Assembly (NCBI GenBank): GCA_947627365.1
Contig: CANQVT010000001.1
Location: forward strand, 1 to 64,000
Direction: 5' to 3'
Source: an uncultured Lachnospiraceae bacterium
Lineage (GTDB): Bacteria; Bacillota; Clostridia; Lachnospirales; Lachnospiraceae
DNA: 64,000 nucleotides
The translations under genes and the position numbers were made by a program. The stretch's first letter is position 1. Every line of letters begins with the position of its first letter. The notes below the pieces were generated by a model. That model ran no database searches, had not been told where the DNA came from, and was given only the letters and a program-made list of their open reading frames with translations. Positions 38,007-46,517 of the stretch are shown one piece after another.

Positions 38007-39359
38007 TCATTCATTGATGATCTTATTGATCTTGATCTCATTGTAGGTCAGGAACACGATCCCGCCGAGCACGCAGAACGCCGCCGCGAGAAACGCGGTC
38101 ATGCGGTAGCCGGTCCCCGCAGCCGCTCCGACCGTGGACACCGCCGTGAACAGCAGCATCGAGACGCTCTGTCCCATCTTGAACGCGAAGGTGCGCGCCG
38201 CGTAGAACATGCCCTCACGGTTGCTGCCAGTCTGCTTCGCGTCGCTCTGCGCGATATCCGCCACGACCGCCTGCGGGAGAATACCGAAGATCGCCATTGG
38301 CAACGCCGCGGCCACGGTCAGCACCGCGCCTTGCACTTCCGCCGGGATGCCCGGAATCCTGCCCAGGAAGCCGGTGTAGAAATACGCCGCGCAAAAGATC
38401 ACGAACGCAAACGTGATCAACCTCTTTTTGCCGAGCTTCGGCGTCAACTTGTTGATCGGAATATAGAATACAAGAGAGATCGCCGTCATCCCCACAAAGT
38501 AAATCGTTGTCATCGTCTCCGGCAGCTTCAGAAGGCTCGTCACAAAGAAAGGAAGCCCCGTCTGGAACATCGTGATCGCGATCCAGTAGAGGATGTCGGA
38601 CGCCACGAACTTACGGAACTCGCCATTCTTAAACGTCGCCACGAGCGAGCCGAACGCGCCGTCCTGCGTCGGCACCGTGTTCACGTACTCCTTCTCTCTG
38701 ATCGCGATGACCGGCACCTGCATGCAGCAAAACGCGATGACCGCCATGCCCGTGAACGTCACGCGAATCGCATTCACCCTGCCAAACGCCGGGATAAACG
38801 CGCCCCAGATCATCGGCGCAAGATAAGCCACCGCCGTGCCCGCAATGTATGTGAACGAAATGACCGTCGAGATGTTCAGCCTCTCCTGCTGCGTGTGGCC
38901 GAGCTCCGAGATCAGCGCGTTGTACGGAGTGCAATACGCCGTGATCGACAGATAGTACGTCATCACCATCACAAACAAAAACGCCGCGTTGATCCAGCTG
39001 GTCTTATTAATCGGAGACCAGAAGACGAGCACCGTCGCGATCGACAGCGGGAACGACGCGTAGCGCAGAAACGGCATGCGCCTGCCCTTCGGCGAGGTGC
39101 AGCGATCCGACCACGACGCGATCAGCGGATCTGTGACCGCATCAAAGATGCGTCCGAACGCCGTGATCGCCCCGATCACCGTAAAGATCCCGAGGATCAC
39201 AAGGCCCTGCGGGATGAACAGCGTCTGCCCCTGACTGATCGCCGTCTCGTCCGGCTGGTAAAAATATACAAGCCAGTTCGAGATCAGTCCGGACATCAGC
39301 GACCAGCCGAGCTGGCCTGTCGCGAACGCCCAGATTTTAGCTGTTGACAGTTTCTTCAT
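38007..39359 (-). CDS. GPH family sugar:cation symporter
   Basis: The 450-residue carrier has 12 predicted membrane segments and the GPH (MelB-like) landmarks FGRIFDAVTDPLIASWSDR and KGRRMPFLRY. The family moves glycosides, pentosides or hexuronides with Na+ or H+. Substrate is not readable, but a nearby xylan island and the linked hydrolase make a plant-derived glycoside plausible. Its start lies inside the end of the GGDEF gene (23-base overlap), so the two are translationally linked. Confidence 0.9.
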   Translation of the reverse strand: MKKLSTAKIWAFATGQLGWSLMSGLISNWLVYFYQPDETAISQGQTLFIPQGLVILGIFTVIGAITAFGRIFDAVTDPLIASWSDRCTSPKGRRMPFLRYASFPLSIATVLVFWSPINKTSWINAAFLFVMVMTYYLSITAYCTPYNALISELGHTQQERLNISTVISFTYIAGTAVAYLAPMIWGAFIPAFGRVNAIRVTFTGMAVIAFCCMQVPVIAIREKEYVNTVPTQDGAFGSLVATFKNGEFRKFVASDILYWIAITMFQTGLPFFVTSLLKLPETMTTIYFVGMTAISLVFYIPINKLTPKLGKKRLITFAFVIFCAAYFYTGFLGRIPGIPAEVQGAVLTVAAALPMAIFGILPQAVVADIAQSDAKQTGSNREGMFYAARTFAFKMGQSVSMLLFTAVSTVGAAAGTGYRMTAFLAAAFCVLGGIVFLTYNEIKINKIINE

Positions 39360-41115
39360 AGCTCAATTTCCTCCCTGAATATAATTGGATCGGATCATTC
39401 GTCTGGAACACTCTTTCTGAGAAGATCCAGATCGTCTCATATTTCTCCTCCGTGTATTGCCCCATCTCCAGAATGCGCAACGACACATACTTGCCATCCA
39501 CTTTCTGGTAGATAAGCGAGAGGTCTCCCTGCGCCTCCGTGCGCAAGATCCGGGTCAGCTCCTCGTAGTCGATCATCCGCAGGAGTCCCGGCTGATACTC
39601 TTCCTTCACGTAACGATCAATGTACAACCGCATCGCCTTGCTGTAGCTATAATCTGCATCCTCCAGAAGCCTCAGGAAATACTCCGGTATGTAAATGTGC
39701 TGTATGGTGTCCTTTTTCAGATCCACAAAATAAACGCCCGCGTATTTGTCCGAGATCACGTCCAGAAAACGCTCCGCGTACTTCTTCGCCTCCAGCGTCT
39801 TTTCCAGCTCCTCATTCAGCACGCGCCGTCTGCGATCTCTTCCGTTCTCCCGGTAATAACGCTCCTTGTCTTTCCTCATGGCGAGCTCCGCCGCGACCAC
39901 GATCTTGTACGCGCCCAGCTCACAGGAGCCGTCCTCCACGCCGACAGAGATCTCGTAGTTGTCCTGCAGAAGCTCCCTGCGCACTTCGACCACAATGTGT
40001 TCCACGCTCTCCTTGGAAAGCTTCGTACTTAGCATGACAAACTCGTCGCCGCCGATGCGGTAGACCGTCTCCTCGGGGAAGAAACGCTTCAGCGCGTCGG
40101 CCACGCTGCACAGCATATCGTCGCCTTTCTCGTGACCCAGATGGTTGTTCAGCTCGTGGAGCCCGTTCACGTCTGCGTACATGCAGGCAAGATGTCCCTC
40201 GCCGTTCTTTGACAGCTCCTTCAGATCCTCATTGTACTTGTGACGGTTGAACAGTCTGGTCAGCGCATCCCGGTGATAGCCGTCAAGCAGCGCCTGCCGG
40301 TTGCGCATCTCCCTGAGGTGTTCGTCGTGAATATCCTTGATATACAGGATCAGAACCTGATTGTCGTCCTCGTACTCGATACTCGACATCAGCTCCATCT
40401 GCGCCCAGCGGTAGCTGTCCCCTATAAGCCTGCGGTAGCGACAGCTCTGCGTGCTGACGCTGTCCTCCTGGAATACTTTTCTCAGCCGCCCGGCGTCCGT
40501 GAACTCCCGATAGGCTTCCAGATCCTCCTCGTGGACATGCCCGGTCTCCGCAAATTCCCTCCACCAGTCTGTGATCCGGCTTAGCCGGTTCGTAAAGCGC
40601 GCTCTCTCGTACTCGCTCACCTTGATCACCTGAAAACTGTCTGTCGTCAGATTGATCTTCAGTATTTTGCTGTAGATCGCAGAGAGAGTGGAGAGCGCGT
40701 CGACCATCGTGATCGTATCGGAGTCCGCCTCGCGCCAGTAGAACACCACATTAGGATTCTCCCTGTCGCAATCCTCCGGCACTACAATTCCGAACGTGAC
40801 CCACATATAGCCGTCATGCACTTTTCTCTTATAGCTCTGGACAATCCTCCTGTCCCCGCTGAAGACGCGACCCTGCACGTACTCAGGATTCGCGAACTTC
40901 AGGTATTCTCCGACATACTCGGACAGGATGATCCCGTCGCTCACCTGCCTCTCAATGTAGTGATAGATGCTTGAGATGTTCTCATATCCCTCCTCGCGCA
41001 TCACAACGTCATACTTCATGAAGTCATACTCCCCCGTCATGACATTCACTCTGGCAAGCTTGAGGAAATTGTCCAGCAGGGTATTTTTCACAAAATCATA
41101 AATGCTGCTTCCCAT
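39337..41115 (-). CDS. GGDEF-domain protein with flanking sensor-like regions
   Basis: The 592-residue protein has a PAS-like region at about 130-270, a GGDEF domain at about 285-445 with the intact motif RIGGDEFVML (GGDEF 355-359), and a second PAS-like region at about 455-580. It has no membrane segment. An intact motif suggests active cyclic-di-GMP synthesis, though no inhibitory RxxD was confirmed. Start is uncertain: ATG 41115 is listed; a TTG at 41142 would add nine residues. It overlaps the GPH transporter gene. Confidence 0.87.
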   Translation of the reverse strand: MGSSIYDFVKNTLLDNFLKLARVNVMTGEYDFMKYDVVMREEGYENISSIYHYIERQVSDGIILSEYVGEYLKFANPEYVQGRVFSGDRRIVQSYKRKVHDGYMWVTFGIVVPEDCDRENPNVVFYWREADSDTITMVDALSTLSAIYSKILKINLTTDSFQVIKVSEYERARFTNRLSRITDWWREFAETGHVHEEDLEAYREFTDAGRLRKVFQEDSVSTQSCRYRRLIGDSYRWAQMELMSSIEYEDDNQVLILYIKDIHDEHLREMRNRQALLDGYHRDALTRLFNRHKYNEDLKELSKNGEGHLACMYADVNGLHELNNHLGHEKGDDMLCSVADALKRFFPEETVYRIGGDEFVMLSTKLSKESVEHIVVEVRRELLQDNYEISVGVEDGSCELGAYKIVVAAELAMRKDKERYYRENGRDRRRRVLNEELEKTLEAKKYAERFLDVISDKYAGVYFVDLKKDTIQHIYIPEYFLRLLEDADYSYSKAMRLYIDRYVKEEYQPGLLRMIDYEELTRILRTEAQGDLSLIYQKVDGKYVSLRILEMGQYTEEKYETIWIFSERVFQTNDPIQLYSGRKLSYEETVNS

Positions 41116-41275
41116 AATTTCATAAAACGCCCCAAATCTCAACTGATTTTACGTGCTATGAGCCGTGCAAACCTCGAAAATCTTCAAACGGCTCATGGCT
41201 TTCTTAAAGGATTATAGCACATTTATCCGAAAAGTCCATGCTCGAAATAATTTAAAAAAGAACCGTCCGTCCGCC

Positions 41276-41749
41276 TCACCGATCTTCTGCTTTGTCCGGT
41301 TTTCTTGTCTTCAAAGAATTCAACAATTTCTCCCGCAGGGATTCATAGCGCGCACGTTTTTCCTCCTTCGCGAAATGCACCTCGCGAAACTGCTCCGGGT
41401 TATCCTCATAGGACAGCGCCTCGGCGCCGAACTGCTCGCTCGTCAGATCAAACACGCAGTCCCCTACAACATTATAACAGTGAAAGCTCCCGCCCGGGCG
41501 CGGGATTCCGTGCACCTTGCCCCCGAAAATGTCCTGCGCCAAAAATGCCGTGATCGAGCATTGACCGAGCGTCCTGTTCTCCGGCGTCCAGTCCTGCCGC
41601 ATTCTGGGCGCGCAGGTGTCCGCGCACCAGATACCGGAGAGGATGTCATAGAGCTCCCGCGGATCTCTGATACTCTCGTATTCCGGAGATATGGGACGGA
41701 CGTCCGCCGTCTCCCAACCGTAAAAACGATACGACGTATTTTCGGACAT
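41276..41749 (-). CDS. YunG family protein
   Basis: The 157-residue protein resembles B. subtilis YunG: DILSGIWCADTCAPRM, then WTPENRTLGQCSITAFLAQDIFGG and CYNVVGDCVFDLTSEQF. The cysteine in GQCS, the histidine in FHCYN and the aspartate in FDLTSEQF resemble a cysteine-protease/transglutaminase-like core, but function is unknown. ATG 41749 is preceded by GGAGG. It lies between a WYL regulator and the GGDEF gene. Confidence 0.8.
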   Translation of the reverse strand: MSENTSYRFYGWETADVRPISPEYESIRDPRELYDILSGIWCADTCAPRMRQDWTPENRTLGQCSITAFLAQDIFGGKVHGIPRPGGSFHCYNVVGDCVFDLTSEQFGAEALSYEDNPEQFREVHFAKEEKRARYESLREKLLNSLKTRKPDKAEDR

Positions 41750-41801
41750 TTCTTCAGACCTCCATCTCTCTTCTGAACTTAGTTTTCTTTTCATCTGCAT
41801 T

Positions 41802-42785
41802 TTAATAGTTTCCGAGCACTTCCTGCAGGTATCTCCTGTACTCCTCGCGGACGTCCTCCGGGCCTTCGATCCGCACGCCGGGCCCAATCCCGGTCAGCCA
41901 GCCGAAAAACTGCGGACTCACCGACACAAGCACTCGAATCCGGAAATGCTCCTCGTCCACGGGGACAAGCCAGACGTCATGCCCGAAACGGTCGATCATG
42001 ATCCCGGCGAAATGCTTCCCGCACACGAGCGTCACTTCCTCGTCACGCCCTCCGTACATGCCGAAGGTCTTTTTCGCGAATTCGGCGAGATCGAAATTCC
42101 GGAAGCTCTCCTCGCCCTTGCGCTCCGTCTCCAGAATCTGCGTATACTGCATCTTGTCGACACGGTAATGGCGGATCTGTCCGGCGGTGTCGTCATACGC
42201 CACCAGATAGTAATTCTCATCGTCCCAGGTGAGCGCCCAGGGACTGACCACATAGCGGGCGCCGTCCCTCCTCAGATGGAATTTTTTCTGCATGGTCCAC
42301 TCCGCATACTGGAACGAAATCTCCCGGTTCTCATAGATCGCGTTGTGCACATAGTCTACGTTGTAGTAGATCGTCTCATTCTCGGCCTTCAGACGGTTCA
42401 CGATGAAGACCTGCTTCGAGAGGATCGCGGCGTCTGTCCTGCAGCAGAGCTTCTCCAGCTTCTTGATCAGCTCCCGCGACTTGCTCTCCGTGATGAACTT
42501 CGACGACTGCACCGCGTCAACCAGCAGCTTCAGCTCCGGCAGCTCAAACTCCCGCGCGCCGATATAGTAGCCGGGATTCTTCCCCTTCTTCTGCTGCACG
42601 TCCAACCCGTACCTCTCCAGTATCTCCATCTCCGCGTAGATCGTCCTTCGGTCCGTGCTGATGGAGTATTCCTGTTCGAGAATATCGCAGAGCTGGGACG
42701 CGTTCAGCATATGCGTATCGTCCGTGCGATCCAGCATAATGTCCATGAGATAGAGCGTGCGAAGCTTCTGATCCAGTGCCGCCAT
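41802..42785 (-). CDS. WYL-domain transcriptional regulator
   Basis: The 327-residue protein has an N-terminal winged HTH (TMLNASQLCDILEQEY-like, STDRRTIYAEMEILERYG at about 43-60), a WYL domain from about 140 with RYVVSPWALTWDDENYYLVAY, and a C-terminal WCX region. WYL proteins sense ligands, often nucleic acids or nucleotides, and control stress, defence or sugar genes. ATG follows AAAGGAC. The YunG gene 52 bases downstream may be its partner. Confidence 0.9.
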   Translation of the reverse strand: MAALDQKLRTLYLMDIMLDRTDDTHMLNASQLCDILEQEYSISTDRRTIYAEMEILERYGLDVQQKKGKNPGYYIGAREFELPELKLLVDAVQSSKFITESKSRELIKKLEKLCCRTDAAILSKQVFIVNRLKAENETIYYNVDYVHNAIYENREISFQYAEWTMQKKFHLRRDGARYVVSPWALTWDDENYYLVAYDDTAGQIRHYRVDKMQYTQILETERKGEESFRNFDLAEFAKKTFGMYGGRDEEVTLVCGKHFAGIMIDRFGHDVWLVPVDEEHFRIRVLVSVSPQFFGWLTGIGPGVRIEGPEDVREEYRRYLQEVLGNY

Positions 42786-42798
42786 AACAATTTGTCCT

Positions 42799-42916
42799 TT
42801 CTGTCGCTGACTTGCGAAGTCCGCCCTTGCAAGTCACATTCTGCTCCAGAACATTCTGTTCTGTCGCTGACTTGCGAAGTCCGCCCTTGCAAGCAAGCGG
42901 ACTTCTTGCAAGTCAC
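42799..42916. repeat. Two 35-bp direct repeats with hairpins upstream of the WYL gene
   Basis: A 35-base block beginning TTCTGTCGCTGACTTGCGAA occurs at 42799-42833 and identically at 42859-42893, a period of 60. Within each, GACTTGC can pair with GCAAGTC; in the second copy the stem extends to AAGTCCGC/GCGGACTT. They occupy the leader of the WYL mRNA. Confidence 0.85.
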
Positions 42917-42979
42917 ATTATAAAATAATATGGCGGATCCGGCAATCAGTTTTTGATCGCCAGATCCGCCGCTCACGTT

Positions 42980-43255
42980 TCAAAAATCAAACTTATCCGG
43001 ATCCAGACCCGCCTCCTCCAGCACGCCCCTTCTCTTAGCCGGATCCATGAATTCCAGTTCATCATAATCCAGCCCGGCGTCCGCGAACACATCGATGTCA
43101 TCATTGTCCGTATAGCCGACGAATCCCGAACTGACACGATTTTCGGTACTGCCATCGCAACCCGTCCGATCTATGACCTGGAACTGAATCGCCCGCTCAA
43201 ACAGGTCCAGATGGCCGTCGCCGTTAAAGTCAAACAGTCTGTCAAACGCAAACAT
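42980..43255 (-). CDS. Small acidic protein with one EF-hand-like loop
   Basis: The 91-residue protein starts MFAFDRLFDFNGDGHLDLFERA, an EF-hand-like D-x-N-x-D-G-x-L-D calcium loop, and is otherwise acidic with no membrane segment or signal. Family beyond that is not recognised. ATG 43255 shares its A with the stop of the 38-codon gene upstream (TGATG) and follows GGAGGAG. Confidence 0.75.
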   Translation of the reverse strand: MFAFDRLFDFNGDGHLDLFERAIQFQVIDRTGCDGSTENRVSSGFVGYTDNDDIDVFADAGLDYDELEFMDPAKRRGVLEEAGLDPDKFDF

Positions 43256-43371
43256 CACTGCTCCTCCTTCCCGCTCTCCAGATAGTCATAATAGTCAGCT
43301 TCGCTGGCAAACAGTATATATCTGCCCTCCACGTAACCCATGTAACCGTTTCCCGTTAAATATCCTTTCAT
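43255..43371 (-). CDS. 38-residue small protein
   Basis: The frame encodes MKGYLTGNGYMGYVEGRYIL and then FASEADYYDYLESGKEEQ. ATG 43371 is preceded by AAGGAGG at good distance, and the stop overlaps the start of the EF-hand-like gene as TGATG, so both should be co-translated. The tyrosine/glycine-rich sequence has no signal or membrane segment. I recognise no named family. Strong translation signals and overlap make it a probable real gene. Confidence 0.75.
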   Translation of the reverse strand: MKGYLTGNGYMGYVEGRYILFASEADYYDYLESGKEEQ

Positions 43372-43406
43372 TTGGCTTTCCTCCTTCAGCTTTTCATGTT
43401 CTCAGA

Positions 43407-43459
43407 TTTCTGATGGTTTTATCAGCTTTCTGATGATTTCAGTTTCTTGATGGTATCAG
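43407..43459 (-). repeat. Three 16-19 bp direct repeats upstream of the small-protein gene
   Basis: TTTCTGATGGTTTTATCAG, TTTCTGATGATTTCAG and TTTCTTGATGGTATCAG follow one another on the plus strand. Each has a CTGAT/ATCAG-like dyad. They lie 36-88 bases ahead of the 38-codon gene and could be repressor sites. Confidence 0.65.
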
Positions 43460-43505
43460 TTTACCTCAAATAGCTGTACAAAAATCCGCACATCCAAGAG
43501 CATGC

Positions 43506-43551
43506 AAAAGGCTGCCGGGAAATGTCAGACATCGACATTTCACGGCAGCCC
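43506..43551 (-). terminator. Terminator of the xylan operon
   Basis: GGCTGCCG, GAAATGTC and their inverses GACATTTC and CGGCAGCC form a 16-bp stem with one bulge, followed by TTTT on the minus strand. It lies 100 bases past the GH115 stop. Confidence 0.85.
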
Positions 43552-43649
43552 AGTCCGAGCTTTCCTCGTCGGAAGAACGCGCATGCTCAATTTCTCAAAT
43601 TCTAAGTAAAACAGATTTGTGACAGACACTGCAGGGCCAGAGGCATCCC

Positions 43650-46517
43650 TCAGACAATGTCGCCCGTGGACGCCTGCAGCTTTGCAGATGGTCCGAAATA
43701 CGAGGGTTTAAGGGTAATTCCTGCCTCACGGATCACCAGGCGCTCCAGCACCAGCCCCGCCTCGCGCGCAGAAACCACGATCTGATTCCGTCCGGTGCGC
43801 AGGGTGATCGGGATCTCGGCTACATGCTCCTGATCAAGCACCGCCTTCGACCATTCCCGGCAGCTGTTCTCGCCCCCACGGTAGCCCTCGCCCGCGATCA
43901 CCGCTGTCTGCGAAGCCTCCTCGTTGACCGACACGCCCAGGCGCAGCATTCCCCCGTAGACCAGAGGATTCGCCGGGGAAGTGTGCAGCGCCAGGATCGC
44001 CTCGCACGACTTCGGGCTTTCAATCTCATAATACAGGCAGGGAGCGTCTGCTTCCCCGGAAAAGGACGCTGTGACAGGGAAGACCTTCATCCCGGAGCCG
44101 AACTTTCCGTAATCTTCAAGCTTCTCAAAAGCGGCCTCCGCGCCTTCGTATCTTCCTGCTTCCCTACGGCTGCAGTTCGCAGCGTCGATCACGCAAAGCC
44201 CGCCTTGAAGTAGGAATGCGCCGTTCGGGTTCCTGACCGCTTTTCTTTTTTCAATCCGGAATAACAGCGGCACATACTCCTGTCCGGAGCTGATACTGCA
44301 GGAGACCTCCAGCTTTTCATCCGGAAATTCCTCCCTGCGCAACCGGACGCTGACTTCATCCGCCAGCTCTGTGCTTCCTTCCGTGGCGGAGAACTCCAGA
44401 TAGGGCGGAACATCGTCGATCTGCCAATGCAGGACGCCCTGCCCGCTGTTCGCGATCCGCAGCGTCACCTCATCCACTCCTTCATAGCAAAGATCCTCGA
44501 CTACAAGCGGCTTCGGGAAATACTGATTGGTATATATCTCACAGTCGTCCGCGCGCGACACGGTGAGACGCGGTTTTTCCGGAAGCGTGACCACATGGCA
44601 TACCGGATAGCGCCAGTCCTGCTCGTTCCAGTTCACGAAACCGATGTGCGCGGCCCGCTCCATGCCACGCCATTTGCCATCCCGAAACGCGGCCATCTGC
44701 TCCCCAAGCTCTTCATCTTTGCGGATGCATTCCTCCAGCTTTTCCCCGTATGTGTTGGCCAGAGCGATCCCCTGCGCGGCGTACAGGTGATTGAAGCCTG
44801 CGTACAGATGCATCTTCAGAAGGTTGGCGATCCCGGCCGCCGGATAATAAATCATGCTGAAATAGGCGTCGGCGCAGGGCGTGCCCGAAAGGCGCTCCCG
44901 CATGCGCTCATTCTCCTGCTCCAGACGATCCGCGCGCTGCAGCATCGTCCGTCCCTCATGATAGTGCGCCGGATGATAAACCCGGTCGTTGAGGGCTTCC
45001 GCACGGCGCAACCCATGCAGGCGCACGGACTCCTCCTGGATCCAGACGATCTCCCTGCAGACTTCCTTCGGCAGATAGGCTCCGAACAGCCGCCGGATCC
45101 ACCCCTGCGTATAGGCCAGCGTCTGCGGATAATGTCCCGTTCCCAGCCGCTCGAAATCATACGCCAGCTCCATGAAGTAGCCCAGCGAATACTCCTGGAA
45201 TTTCACGTCGCCCACATTCACGATCCAGAGCTCGCGCACCCCGTACTCGTACGCCTCCGTCATCTGCTCCCAGATATGCGTAAGCGGCGTGGAATTGACC
45301 CACTCGTAAGAGATCGGCGCGCCGTGATAATCGAGATGATAGTATATCCCGCAGCCGCCCCTGTGCTTCGTCTGCGGCAGCGCGCGCATGTGTCCGAAGT
45401 TGTCGTCGCTGAACAGCAGCGTCACATCCTCCAGCTCCGGAAAGCCCTGAAGTCCCTCCGACTGACCGTCTCCGAAATAGTATTCTTCCACCTCTTTGTA
45501 GATCGCAAAGAGCTGCGGGACAGAGCCTCTTTCCGACTCGATACAGTCCCGGATGATCCTGCGCTGCTGCGTGATGATCTCTTTGAGCTGACGCACGTTC
45601 TCATCGACAGACGATCCCTCCGCCAGCAGCTTGCTGTCGCGCTCTCCGCGCATTCCCACGGTCGGGAAAATGTTCTGATCCTTCACTCTCGTCAGACCAT
45701 CCTCCCAGAAGCGCAGCAGACCTTCCTTGTTTTTCGCGTAGTCCCAGTCCATTCCATATACGGAATCCTCGCCCTTGAACAGGGAAAACTCCTCGCCGGA
45801 GCGCATGCAGGGCTCGTGGTGCGACATCCCAATGTAGATCCCATATTCGGTCGCAAGCTCCATAGACTTAAGTCCGGGTCCGTCCAGTAAAAACGAGGAG
45901 GACCACATTGCAGGCCACAGATAGTTGCCTTTCATGCGCAGGAGGTACTCGAAAACCTTGTCGTACATCTCCGCTGTGAAGCCTCCGTAGTGATCCGTCG
46001 TCCAGTTGCCGAAGCAGGGCCACTCGTCGTTGATGAAAAAGCCGCGGTACTTCACGGACGGCTCCTTCGAGAGCATATTTTGCTCCGCCGTCAATGTGAC
46101 GCTCTCCCGAAACGGCGGCGTCACGTCTCCCCAGAAGCCCCAGGCGGTGACGCCAAGCAGCTCCGAGAGATGGAACATACCGTAGATCGTCCCGAGCTTA
46201 TCGCTGCCCAGGATAACAAGCCCTTCCTCCGCCGCCGGAATCGGACGCTCCGTGAGGATGAAACCATAGGCCTCCCATTTTCCCTCAAGCTCTAAAAGCT
46301 GAGGAATGCGTTCCTGAAGTTCTTTTGCGAACGCCCCGTTCCCTGCGGTGCCGACCAGGATCGCCTGCCTGCACGCCTCGCCGGGATCGCTCAGGATGCA
46401 GTTCGCGCCCGTCGTATCCCGAATATCCTTTGCTACCTTCTCCCAGACCCTGCGGATCCCTGCGTCCGCCTGCGGATCCAGGATCACATGGATCGTCTCT
46501 CCTCCTGAAAATCTCAC
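43650..46517 (-). CDS. GH115 xylan alpha-glucuronidase
   Basis: GH115 enzymes remove (4-O-methyl)glucuronic acid from glucuronoxylan and its oligosaccharides. The 955-residue protein has the family landmarks GSDKLGTIYGMFHLSELLGV, VKYRGFFINDEWPCFGNWT and YLWPAMWSSSF in the N-terminal and TIM-barrel domains and a C-terminal beta-rich region. No signal peptide is present, so it should act on imported oligosaccharides. Start is GTG 46517 in a GTGA overlap with the esterase gene; GTG 46487 is an alternative. It is the last gene of the xylanase operon. Confidence 0.93.
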   Translation of the reverse strand: MRFSGGETIHVILDPQADAGIRRVWEKVAKDIRDTTGANCILSDPGEACRQAILVGTAGNGAFAKELQERIPQLLELEGKWEAYGFILTERPIPAAEEGLVILGSDKLGTIYGMFHLSELLGVTAWGFWGDVTPPFRESVTLTAEQNMLSKEPSVKYRGFFINDEWPCFGNWTTDHYGGFTAEMYDKVFEYLLRMKGNYLWPAMWSSSFLLDGPGLKSMELATEYGIYIGMSHHEPCMRSGEEFSLFKGEDSVYGMDWDYAKNKEGLLRFWEDGLTRVKDQNIFPTVGMRGERDSKLLAEGSSVDENVRQLKEIITQQRRIIRDCIESERGSVPQLFAIYKEVEEYYFGDGQSEGLQGFPELEDVTLLFSDDNFGHMRALPQTKHRGGCGIYYHLDYHGAPISYEWVNSTPLTHIWEQMTEAYEYGVRELWIVNVGDVKFQEYSLGYFMELAYDFERLGTGHYPQTLAYTQGWIRRLFGAYLPKEVCREIVWIQEESVRLHGLRRAEALNDRVYHPAHYHEGRTMLQRADRLEQENERMRERLSGTPCADAYFSMIYYPAAGIANLLKMHLYAGFNHLYAAQGIALANTYGEKLEECIRKDEELGEQMAAFRDGKWRGMERAAHIGFVNWNEQDWRYPVCHVVTLPEKPRLTVSRADDCEIYTNQYFPKPLVVEDLCYEGVDEVTLRIANSGQGVLHWQIDDVPPYLEFSATEGSTELADEVSVRLRREEFPDEKLEVSCSISSGQEYVPLLFRIEKRKAVRNPNGAFLLQGGLCVIDAANCSRREAGRYEGAEAAFEKLEDYGKFGSGMKVFPVTASFSGEADAPCLYYEIESPKSCEAILALHTSPANPLVYGGMLRLGVSVNEEASQTAVIAGEGYRGGENSCREWSKAVLDQEHVAEIPITLRTGRNQIVVSAREAGLVLERLVIREAGITLKPSYFGPSAKLQASTGDIV

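Larger units (their letters stand above)
43372..43649. other. Spacer between the GH115 gene and the small-protein operon
   Basis: It contains a triple direct repeat (43407-43459) and the terminator of the xylan operon (43506-43551). No gene was seen in either strand. Confidence 0.6.

Noticed and set aside
42799-42916. CRISPR array
   Set aside because: Only two copies with a 25-base interval, and the second has an extended palindrome; no third repeat and no cas genes.
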